Source: CAYVAP01 sp964521065
GTDB taxonomy: Bacteria; Bacteroidota; Bacteroidia; J057
Length of the DNA: 5,029 nt
Direction: 5' to 3'
Assembly: GCA_964521065.1 (NCBI GenBank)
Contig: CAZFPQ010000402.1
Span: 1 to 5,029, forward strand
Positions 1 through 5,029 of this stretch are shown piece after piece; position 1 is the first letter of the stretch, and each line of letters begins with the position of its first letter. The notes under the pieces are model-generated. The model had not been told where the DNA came from and made no database searches. It saw only the letters and a program-made list of their open reading frames with translations. The position numbers and the translations under genes are program-made.

Positions 1-35
1 ACGCCCCTGTATGGTGGGACCGCTAGGTGGATTGA

Positions 36-60
36 GAGGCGGGAGGCGGGAAGCGAGAAG
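36..60. repeat. Short heptanucleotide tandem repeat, about 3.6 units
   Basis: Two exact GAGGCGG units (36-42 and 43-49) are followed by a diverged GAAGCGA unit (50-56) and a partial GAAG (57-60). The tract is purine-rich on the + strand and lies in the apparently non-coding stretch before the symporter gene. Nothing else in 1-97 is convincing: no clear promoter, and no recognisable protein in the frames that stay open. The tract may belong to a variable intergenic repeat; its function is unknown. Confidence 0.5.
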
Positions 61-97
61 AATATATGCGAAGGAAAATCAATAACCGAACTGAAAG

Positions 98-1483
98 TTG
101 ACCATAACCCACCTATCCTGGCTGATTCTCATTATCTCAAGCGTAGCCTTGTTTCTGGCTTCACCTTGGGCGAAGACGGTCAATGATTTTTTCCGAGGCA
201 GCAAAAATGAACAAGCTCCAGGGTTCTGGCTGCTGACCAGCAGCCTGGTAATCAGCTGGTTGTTTGCCAAATCGATCACCAATGCAGCAAACTTGGGAAT
301 GAGCTTCGGTATCGTCGGGGGAGTGGCCTACGCAAGCTATTACCTATCATTTTTGGTTGCAGGAGTGATTATTTATCGAATGAGGACGAAAGGGGGATTC
401 CATTCTCTCCATCACTTTCTTTCGCAGCGGTTCGGTAGAGGAGCCGTGTTGGTTTTCTCACTGCTGATTGCCTTCCGACTGATGAATGAAGTTTGGTCCA
501 ACAGCATGGTCATCGGATCCTATTTCGGGGAAATAGGTACAGGCTCATACTACCTAGCCATTGGCGTGTTCACAGCTCTTACCATCGCCTACACCATCAA
601 GGGAGGCTTGCGTAGCTCTTTGTTAACGGATCTCATCCAAATGGTTCTTTTTGGGGTACTCCTTTTTGCCATTCTAGGAGTCATCTTGCCAAAAAGTAAT
701 TGGGAGATTGATGCTTATTTGAGCAGTGGTGAATGGACATTTACAGGAGGGCTCAACCTTCTTTTCGTTGCCCTGCTGCAAGTATTTAGCTACCCCTTTC
801 ATGACCCTGTGCTCACTGACCGGGCCTTTATATCAGATCCAAAACTTACCCTTCGCAGCTTTGCTTGGGCCACCCTACTCGGATCCTTGAGCATCCTTTT
901 TTTCAGCCTAGTAGGAATATACGGTCGAATGGAAGGGCTTAACGGTCAAGCGCCGGTAGTGGTAAGTCGAAGCCTAGGCACTGGCATGCTACTGATGGTC
1001 AATTTCATCATGGTCACTTCAGCTGCCTCCACCTTAGACAGCACCTTTAACTCTTTTTCAAAACTGCTGGTACTTGATCTCAAGCTATGGACTAAACCCA
1101 GCATTTCCCTAGGAAGATGGATCATTGTCGGGCTCGCATTCATTGGAACCCTGCCTATTCTACTGGGAGCTGAAATCCTTTCAGCTACCACCATCAGTGG
1201 TACCATGGTCATGGGCCTGACCCCCGTCTTCTTGTTTTGGCGTCGTTCTTTTTCTCCTCTCTCCTTTTACCTAAGTGTAGGTATAGGACTGATCATCGGA
1301 ACCCTCCTTGCCTCAGGCTATTGGCCGAGCAGCTGGACTTGGTTTCCTGGCAAGTATGGGGATTTGCTATCGGCCAACCTGGTCAGCTTGCTTCTATGTT
1401 TGCTGGCCTTTTGGCTCCCCCACTATTTACTGCGTCCTCCTGCCACTCAGTCTAGGGAGAGCCTTGAACTACTTGAACCTTGA
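98..1483 (+). CDS. Sodium:solute symporter (SSS family) protein
   Basis: A 461-residue inner-membrane protein with about 13 hydrophobic segments (roughly 4-22, 43-62, 71-95, 117-135, 150-167, 176-197, 216-232, 253-276, 297-312, 340-357, 365-381, 388-407, 424-445). Family marks are the FFRG loop after the first helix (31-34), the GGLRSSLLTDLIQ stretch (169-181, matching the GG...D..Q signature) and SAASTLDS (308-315), which matches the serine-rich Na+-site helix of SSS/LeuT-fold carriers. It should couple Na+ entry to uptake of a solute that the sequence does not reveal. The start is TTG at 98: in-frame stops at 83-85 and 92-94 exclude a longer protein, and the next in-frame ATG (residue 68) would remove the first two helices. 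It heads a tight gene group ending in arsS, with only 3 bp to the next gene, so transport of a substrate or product of that pathway is possible but unproven. The family is secure; the substrate is unknown. Confidence 0.88.
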   Translation: MTITHLSWLILIISSVALFLASPWAKTVNDFFRGSKNEQAPGFWLLTSSLVISWLFAKSITNAANLGMSFGIVGGVAYASYYLSFLVAGVIIYRMRTKGGFHSLHHFLSQRFGRGAVLVFSLLIAFRLMNEVWSNSMVIGSYFGEIGTGSYYLAIGVFTALTIAYTIKGGLRSSLLTDLIQMVLFGVLLFAILGVILPKSNWEIDAYLSSGEWTFTGGLNLLFVALLQVFSYPFHDPVLTDRAFISDPKLTLRSFAWATLLGSLSILFFSLVGIYGRMEGLNGQAPVVVSRSLGTGMLLMVNFIMVTSAASTLDSTFNSFSKLLVLDLKLWTKPSISLGRWIIVGLAFIGTLPILLGAEILSATTISGTMVMGLTPVFLFWRRSFSPLSFYLSVGIGLIIGTLLASGYWPSSWTWFPGKYGDLLSANLVSLLLCLLAFWLPHYLLRPPATQSRESLELLEP

Positions 1484-1486
1484 TTT

Positions 1487-2386
1487 ATGCAAAAAGAAAA
1501 ACATCTGGGCATTCTGTCTGGCAAACTGCTGGTATTTGGCGGTGCCTATAGTAATTATCAAGCACTGCTTGGCCTGAAGGACGTGGCAGACTCCCTTGGC
1601 ATCCCTCCCCATCGAGTGATTTGTACTGGAGACCTGGTGGGCTATTGCGCAGATCCTGACCTCAGTGTGCAACTTGCCAAAAATTGGGGGATCGAGGCCA
1701 TCGCGGGCAACGTAGAAGTTAACCTACGGGAAGATGCCGAAGCATGTGGATGTAATTTCGATGAAGGCAGTCGCTGTGACCTGTTCTCACGTCAGTGGTA
1801 TCCTTACGCTCAAGGTCAACTGAGCCCCGCTTCATGGGATTACCTCCACGCCTTGCCTCTTTATCTTAGGTTTCAATACGCAGGAAAAGAGGCCCTGGTC
1901 CTTCATGGGGCCTTTGAAGAGATCTCTCGTTTTGTCTTTGCCTCGACTCCTTGGGTCCAAAAAGCTCGTCAATTTGCTTTGGGAAAAGCTGAGCTAATCT
2001 TGGCTGGCCATAGTGGTTTGCCCTTCGCTCAGCACATGGGTGATCTGCATTGGATCAATGCCGGGGTGATCGGTATGCCTGCAAATGACGGCACTCCACG
2101 GGTTTGGTACGTCCTGCTGGATGACTCCTCAGGAACCTTGTCCTACCAGTACAAGTCTCTTGACTATGGCCATGCAAAGGCCCAAAACCGCATGAGACAG
2201 CAGCCCTTACCCATCAGCTATGCTCAAACCTTAGAAACCGGCATTTGGGACAATTGCGAAATCCTACCTCCCCTAGAAACCGCGGCTCAAGGCATCCCAC
2301 TCCAGGCCCAACAACTTATCCAGTCGATATCTCCCGCTGGAGCAGGGGTGAGCAGCCTCATTCATCACCCACCTAAACAACCCTAA
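1487..2386 (+). CDS. Metallophosphoesterase-fold protein with incomplete metal centre
   Basis: A 299-residue, probably cytoplasmic protein related to YfcE/Metallophos_2 calcineurin-like phosphoesterases. Motifs run in family order: LLVFGGAYSN (14-23, where the family has a D-x-H motif), TGDLVGY (47-53), GNVE (74-77, usually GNH[DE]), LHG (139-141), GHSGLPF (174-180, usually GHTH-x-P) and INAGVIGMP (190-198). Asp49, Asn75, His140 and His175 are kept. The Asp and His of D-x-H are Gly19 and Tyr21, the second His of GHxH is Gly177, and the His of GNH[DE] is Val76. By family knowledge the lost ligands belong to metal site 1 and the kept ones to site 2, so ordinary two-metal hydrolysis is doubtful. 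A C87-x-C89-x7-C97 cluster lies between motifs. About 75 residues beyond the core form a Pro/Gln-rich tail. The ATG lies 3 bp after the symporter stop, and a 25-bp gap leads to the peroxidase-like gene, so co-transcription is likely. Its role near arsS is unknown. Fold assignment is solid; activity is uncertain. Confidence 0.8.
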   Translation: MQKEKHLGILSGKLLVFGGAYSNYQALLGLKDVADSLGIPPHRVICTGDLVGYCADPDLSVQLAKNWGIEAIAGNVEVNLREDAEACGCNFDEGSRCDLFSRQWYPYAQGQLSPASWDYLHALPLYLRFQYAGKEALVLHGAFEEISRFVFASTPWVQKARQFALGKAELILAGHSGLPFAQHMGDLHWINAGVIGMPANDGTPRVWYVLLDDSSGTLSYQYKSLDYGHAKAQNRMRQQPLPISYAQTLETGIWDNCEILPPLETAAQGIPLQAQQLIQSISPAGAGVSSLIHHPPKQP

Positions 2387-2411
2387 TTCAACCAGACAAA
2401 TCAAAAAAATC

Positions 2412-2747
2412 ATGGCAGATACTTATTACAATCCCGCAGACCTAGCCAAATTCGGTAACATCACAGAATGGCAACCTGAGCTAGGTAAGAAATTCTTTGA
2501 TTACTACAATTCGGTATTTCAAGAAGGCGAGCTAACGGCCAGAGAAAAAGCACTGATTGCTTTGGCCGTTTCTCATGCGGTACAATGCCCTTACTGCATC
2601 GATGCCTATACCAAGACTTGCATCAAAAAAGGCGTAGAAGAAGGCCAAATGATGGAAGCTGTTCATGTCGCAGCAGCGATCAAAAGTGGGGCCTTACTTG
2701 TTCACGGGGTTCAGATGATGAACAAGGCCGAAGACCTACTGATGTAG
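2412..2747 (+). CDS. Arsenosugar-associated AhpD/CMD-like peroxidase-family protein
   Basis: A 111-residue single-domain protein of the alkylhydroperoxidase AhpD / carboxymuconolactone decarboxylase fold. The core is REKALIALAVSHAVQC (44-59) running into the redox motif C59-P-Y-C62, then IDAYTKTC with a third cysteine at 70. In AhpD the CxxC pair is followed after three residues by a proton-relay His; here that position is Tyr66. The usual relay Glu 12 residues before the first Cys falls on Ala47, though Glu45 and His55 are nearby. This matches my memory of the small peroxidase-like family found beside arsS genes, some members of which are said to carry selenocysteine; here both motif cysteines are TGC codons. 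It may supply a thiol redox step or handle a reactive arsenical, but its chemistry is not established. The ATG at 2412 follows an A-rich stretch with no Shine-Dalgarno, and arsS starts 48 bp downstream. The arsenosugar label rests largely on that neighbour. Confidence 0.85.
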   Translation: MADTYYNPADLAKFGNITEWQPELGKKFFDYYNSVFQEGELTAREKALIALAVSHAVQCPYCIDAYTKTCIKKGVEEGQMMEAVHVAAAIKSGALLVHGVQMMNKAEDLLM

Positions 2748-2795
2748 TCTCCTCCCAACTTTTTACTTATTGACCAGAATTAAAAATAGAATACA

Positions 2796-3848
2796 ATGGC
2801 TTTAGCAACCACCTCCCTACTCAAGCGCAAGGACAGCTTAGCTGATCCAGCTCGCCAATGGGAAATACTCGAAGACGCTACGGCGGTGGGAATCACTCCT
2901 TTTAAAGAAAGAGTCCAAACCATTGGTCTCCTCCCCCTCAAGGCAACCGGGGTAGAGATATTCCAGATCAACGTGGGCAAAATGTGCAACCAAGTATGCA
3001 AGCACTGTCACGTAGACGCTGGGCCGGACCGGAAAGAGATCATGACCCGTGAGACCATGCAAGAATGTCTGGACGCCATTGCTAAGTCTTCGGCCCATAC
3101 AGTAGACCTTACCGGAGGAGCTCCTGAGATGAATCCGGACTTCCGTTGGTTTGTAGAACAGCTTTCAGCCTTAGGCAAGCACATCATTGTACGCTGCAAC
3201 TTGACCATCATCGTAGCCAACAAAAAGTATTACGACCTACCTGAGTTTTTCAAGCAGCACAAAATAGAAGTCGTCTCTTCCCTACCCTACTTCTCCGCCA
3301 AACGGACCGACTCTCAACGCGGCGAAGGTGTATTTGAAAAGTCCATTCGAGCCCTGCGTATGCTCAATGAGGCAGGCTATGGACAAGCAGGCAGTGATTT
3401 GAAGCTCAACCTCGTATACAACCCTTCCGGGGCCTTTCTCCCTGATGACCAAATGGCCCTAGAAGCCCAGTTCAAAAAGAAGCTCCTAGATGGATACGAC
3501 GTCGTATTCAATGAGCTGTATGCCATCACCAACCTTCCCGTTAGTCGGTTTTTGGAGTATCTGGTTCGCTCAGAGAAGTATGAAGATTACATGAACGAAC
3601 TAGCCAATGCCTTTAATCCAGTGGCCGCCGCGAATGTGATGTGTAGAAATACGGTTTCTGTAAGCTGGGATGGATACCTATTTGACTGCGATTTCAACCA
3701 GATGCTGGAACTCAAGCTGAAAGGCAAGGCCCAGCACGTAAGAGATTGGGACAATGAAGAGCTAAGCCAGCGCGAGATCATTTTGAGCCAACATTGCTTT
3801 GGCTGTACTGCCGGGGCAGGAAGCAGCTGCGGCGGTACGGTCGCTTAA
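2796..3848 (+). CDS. arsS: Arsenosugar biosynthesis radical SAM protein ArsS
   Basis: A 350-residue cytoplasmic radical SAM enzyme. After a lead of about 60 residues comes C64-NQV-C68-KH-C71, the CxxxCxxC that binds the [4Fe-4S] cluster and S-adenosylmethionine. TGGAPE (106-111) matches the GGEP-type SAM-contact motif. The C-terminal part is the Cys-rich domain typical of ArsS (formerly DUF3641): MCRNTVSVSWDGYLFDCDFN (282-301) and HCFGCTAGAGSSCGG (333-347), with cysteines at 283, 298, 334, 337 and 345 that may hold an auxiliary cluster or bind substrate. By family knowledge ArsS transfers the 5'-deoxyadenosyl group of SAM to a dimethylated trivalent arsenical, giving a dimethylarsinoyl-adenosine precursor of arsenosugars. 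Some homologues are selenoproteins; this one has no in-frame TGA before its TAA stop. It is last of four closely spaced genes. The ATG at 2796 follows an AT-rich spacer and gives the usual length. The arsenic donor enzyme ArsM is not in this window. Confidence 0.92.
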   Translation: MALATTSLLKRKDSLADPARQWEILEDATAVGITPFKERVQTIGLLPLKATGVEIFQINVGKMCNQVCKHCHVDAGPDRKEIMTRETMQECLDAIAKSSAHTVDLTGGAPEMNPDFRWFVEQLSALGKHIIVRCNLTIIVANKKYYDLPEFFKQHKIEVVSSLPYFSAKRTDSQRGEGVFEKSIRALRMLNEAGYGQAGSDLKLNLVYNPSGAFLPDDQMALEAQFKKKLLDGYDVVFNELYAITNLPVSRFLEYLVRSEKYEDYMNELANAFNPVAAANVMCRNTVSVSWDGYLFDCDFNQMLELKLKGKAQHVRDWDNEELSQREIILSQHCFGCTAGAGSSCGGTVA

Positions 3849-3880
3849 GAAGGTAAGTTTTACCCCTCCGCATGGAGAGA

Positions 3881-3982
3881 CTGTTTGGGTGTTGAGTTTA
3901 CGGCCTAAACCTATTTTTTTGAACCTGCTTGCCAGAACCCAAAAATCCAGCGTTTGGGCTCGAAGCCCCAAAATCCAAACAG
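3881..3982. repeat. Intergenic block of alternating TTTGGG / CCCAAA repeats able to form alternative stems
   Basis: The gap after arsS contains CTGTTTGG at 3881-3888 with its exact complement CCAAACAG at 3975-3982. Inside lie ACCCAAA (3937-3943), TTTGGGCT (3953-3960) and AGCCCCAAA (3964-3972). ACCCAAA can pair with TTTGGGT at 3884-3890 or with TTTGGG at 3953-3958, and the latter can instead pair with 3964-3972 (one bulge, 3-nt loop). CCCAAAAATCCA (3938-3949) and CCCCAAAATCCA (3966-3977) are also near-direct repeats. This could be a regulatory RNA leader, an arsS 3' structure or a dispersed palindromic repeat. The sequence does not decide between them, and I recognise no known riboswitch class. 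Confidence 0.4.
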
Positions 3983-4009
3983 CCTCTAACATAGGTTCTT
4001 TCATTTATG

Positions 4010-4017
4010 TAAGTTTG
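4010..4017 (+). promoter_or_regulatory. Possible Bacteroidota-type -7 promoter element
   Basis: TAAGTTTG fits the TAnnTTTG -7 consensus described for Bacteroidota and ends 49 bp before the ATG of the nucleosidase gene. No TTTG element is found at the usual -33 distance (around 3983-3992), so only half of the promoter is supported. Its 3' half overlaps the left arm of the inverted repeat at 4013-4051, which would let a protein bound there block initiation. Confidence 0.3.
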
Positions 4018-4051
4018 ACACGGTTGAGAAATGATCTCAACTGTGTCAAAC
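4013..4051. repeat. 17-bp inverted repeat upstream of the nucleosidase gene (operator or leader hairpin)
   Basis: The left arm (4013-4029, starting GTTTGACAC) and right arm (4035-4051, ending GTGTCAAAC) are complementary at 16 of 17 positions. The exception would be a G-U pair in RNA, and the loop is the 5 nt at 4030-4034. No T-run follows on either strand, so it is not a typical intrinsic terminator. It ends 15 bp before the ATG at 4067 and overlaps the possible -7 element. It could be an operator for a dimeric regulator, a stabilising 5' hairpin, or the end of the arsS transcript. Confidence 0.6.
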
Positions 4052-4066
4052 CCCAATTCAACCCTT

Positions 4067-4804
4067 ATGTCAAAAAAAATTGGCCTGATTGGCGCCATGC
4101 CCCAAGAGCTGCAAGCTGTGGTAGATCTTATAGATCAGCCCAAGCAAAGTCAAAAAAGTAACCGCACGTATTATGAAGGCACTTTACATGGTCAGTCCGT
4201 GGTTGCCGTTTTTTCAAGAAGTGGCAAAGTAGCCGCGACCATTACCGTATGCAGTCTCATTTTGGACTACGGAGTGGATGAAATCATCTTCATCGGTGTA
4301 GCGGGCGGAGTGGACCGCTCTCTACACATTGGAGACGTGGTGATTGCCAAGCGGCTGATTCAGCATGATGTGGATCCTCGTCCGGTTATGCCTCAATATG
4401 AGATTCCCTTACTTGGGGTTACCTATTTTGAAAGCGACGAAGAAAGAAGCAAAGTGGCTTTTGACTCTGCTACTGATTTCGTCGAAAATCGCCTACCTCC
4501 AGCCCTGATGGAGCGTTTTCACATCCGCAAACCCAGAGTAGTTTATGGGGACATCGCCAGTGGAGATAAATTCTTCTCAAATGAGTCCGAGGTGCTAGCC
4601 TTAGGAGAGGCCCTACCCACAGTATCTTGTGTTGAAATGGAAGGAGCAGCCGTTGCCCAGGCTTGCTATGAATTTGGGATTCCCTTTACGGTGATTCGGA
4701 CCATCTCCGACGGAGCCGATGAACACGCCGATGTGAACTTTCTCGAATTTGCCAACAACGTGGCCAATCTCTATGGAGCAGCCATCATTGAGGGGATGTT
4801 TTGA
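4067..4804 (+). CDS. mtnN: 5'-methylthioadenosine/S-adenosylhomocysteine nucleosidase
   Basis: A 245-residue cytoplasmic MTA/SAH nucleosidase (Pfs/MtnN family; the E. coli enzyme has 232). It hydrolyses the N-glycosidic bond of methylthioadenosine, S-adenosylhomocysteine and, by family knowledge, 5'-deoxyadenosine, releasing adenine. Features include the N-terminal KKIGLIGAMPQELQAV (3-18) with Glu14 matching E. coli Glu12, SGKVAA (52-57), GVAGG (77-81), SGDKFFSN (165-172), VEMEGAA (189-195) with Glu192 matching Glu174, and ISDGAD (213-218) with Asp215 matching Asp197. The catalytic set therefore looks complete. The start at 4067 is chosen because MSKKIGLIGAM matches the family N-terminus; an in-frame ATG at 4031 would lie in the loop of the inverted repeat and add 12 unmatched residues. 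The gene follows arsS after 218 bp, so it may have its own promoter. It could recycle SAM by-products in general or remove adenine from the ArsS product. The general function is secure; the arsenosugar role is inference. Confidence 0.93.
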   Translation: MSKKIGLIGAMPQELQAVVDLIDQPKQSQKSNRTYYEGTLHGQSVVAVFSRSGKVAATITVCSLILDYGVDEIIFIGVAGGVDRSLHIGDVVIAKRLIQHDVDPRPVMPQYEIPLLGVTYFESDEERSKVAFDSATDFVENRLPPALMERFHIRKPRVVYGDIASGDKFFSNESEVLALGEALPTVSCVEMEGAAVAQACYEFGIPFTVIRTISDGADEHADVNFLEFANNVANLYGAAIIEGMF

Positions 4805-4885
4805 AGGCTTGGGACAGTAGCAAGCTGGGATGTAAGGAAGGGATTAGATTGAGAGCTCCCTATTCCGGTCACTGTTTAACCCTAC

Positions 4886-4926
4886 AGAACAATACCCGCG
4901 AGACTATGTCTCGCGGGTATTGTTCT
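4886..4926. terminator. Strong hairpin, probable bidirectional terminator between convergent genes
   Basis: The arms 4886-4903 and 4909-4926 are perfectly complementary over 18 bp around the loop CTATG. The loop-proximal half is GC-rich (ACCCGCGAGA) and the base is AT-rich (AGAACAAT/ATTGTTCT), so each strand's transcript ends the stem in a U-containing stretch, though no long T-run follows. It lies 82 bp past the nucleosidase stop and 20 bp past the stop of the opposing gene, the expected place for a shared terminator. Bases 4805-4885 show nothing else I can support. Confidence 0.85.
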
Positions 4927-4946
4927 AATTGAGAAGAGAAGTAGCA

Positions 4947-5029
4947 TTACTTTTGTAACACCAGCTGGATGTTGCCGATGATCTCTACCTCTTCGCTTAC
5001 GACTAAGTTACCGGCTTCGGTAGCCGCAT
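4947..5029 (-). CDS. C-terminal fragment of a convergent gene, family uncertain
   Basis: Reading the - strand from the window edge, an open frame gives 26 residues ending in VEIIGNIQLVLQK and a TAA stop (4949-4947). The gene continues beyond the window, so its start and domains are unseen. The alternating hydrophobic pattern suggests a terminal beta strand. The ending is reminiscent of YceI-type lipid-binding proteins, but that is a weak impression and not an assignment. Support for a real gene comes from the open frame, the amphipathic pattern, and the strong hairpin placed just after the stop. Confidence 0.5.
   Translation of the reverse strand, partial: AATEAGNLVVSEEVEIIGNIQLVLQK

Noticed and set aside
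1..97. Tail of a preceding coding gene on the + strand
   Set aside because: Frames 1 and 2 are open for a short distance, but their translations are low-complexity Arg/Gly-rich or unrecognisable and run through the tandem repeat.
2796..3848. Possible selenocysteine in ArsS, as reported for some homologues
   Set aside because: All cysteines of the radical SAM and C-terminal motifs are ordinary Cys codons, and the frame has no internal TGA.
3762..4004. An 80-codon open frame on the - strand across the arsS end and the intergenic region
   Set aside because: It runs antisense through the conserved Cys-rich tail of arsS and has no recognisable family; it is probably open by chance within the repeat block.
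4013..4051. Calling this inverted repeat an intrinsic terminator for arsS
   Set aside because: No T-run follows on either strand, the stem is not GC-rich, and it lies 165 bp beyond the arsS stop and only 15 bp before the next start.
4031..4066. An upstream ATG that would lengthen the nucleosidase by 12 residues
   Set aside because: The ATG lies in the loop of the inverted repeat and the added residues precede the family's normal N-terminus, so the ATG at 4067 fits better.
3799..4161. A 120-codon open frame on the + strand spanning the arsS end, the intergenic region and the nucleosidase start
   Set aside because: It overlaps two confident genes in another frame, shows no recognisable domain, and its middle part is the repeat-rich intergenic block.
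1..5029. CRISPR array, tRNA or rRNA gene, insertion sequence or phage element
   Set aside because: I saw no regularly spaced repeats, cloverleaf, transposase or phage-like coding sequence on either strand.

Overview
The window looks like a piece of a Bacteroidota chromosome, probably marine or environmental. The clues are compact co-directional genes, A-rich stretches instead of clear Shine-Dalgarno motifs before most starts, a TAnnTTTG-type promoter element, and protein families and sequence style familiar from that phylum. This assignment is inference; there is no rRNA or other marker gene.

Bases 98-3848 hold four genes on the + strand with gaps of 3, 25 and 48 bp, probably one operon: a sodium:solute symporter (SSS family) starting at TTG, a metallophosphoesterase-fold protein, a small AhpD/CMD-like protein with a CPYC motif, and a radical SAM protein. 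The last has CxxxCxxC at its N-terminal side and a Cys/Gly-rich C-terminal tail, and I recognise it as ArsS, the arsenosugar-biosynthesis radical SAM enzyme. The small protein matches the peroxidase-like family that accompanies ArsS. The locus is therefore best read as part of an arsenosugar (organoarsenical) gene set. The arsenite methyltransferase gene arsM, expected to supply the methylated arsenic substrate, is not in the window.

Bases 3849-4066 are non-coding and structured. They contain alternating TTTGGG and CCCAAA blocks that can pair in mutually exclusive ways, then a 17-bp inverted repeat that overlaps a possible -7 promoter element just upstream of the next gene. That gene (4067-4804) encodes a methylthioadenosine/S-adenosylhomocysteine nucleosidase with the expected catalytic residues. 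Next to ArsS, which makes a 5'-deoxyadenosyl-arsenical, it is a candidate for removing adenine from that intermediate or from 5'-deoxyadenosine. It could equally be the ordinary housekeeping enzyme.

A perfect 18-bp stem with a 5-nt loop (4886-4926) sits between this gene and the 3' end of a convergent gene on the - strand (4947 to the window edge), as expected for a shared bidirectional terminator.

The most notable observation is the phosphoesterase-like protein. It has lost the ligands of one metal site of the two-metal centre but kept those of the other, and it carries a CxC-x7-C cluster. Beside an arsenic radical SAM enzyme, this suggests a repurposed rather than a decayed protein.
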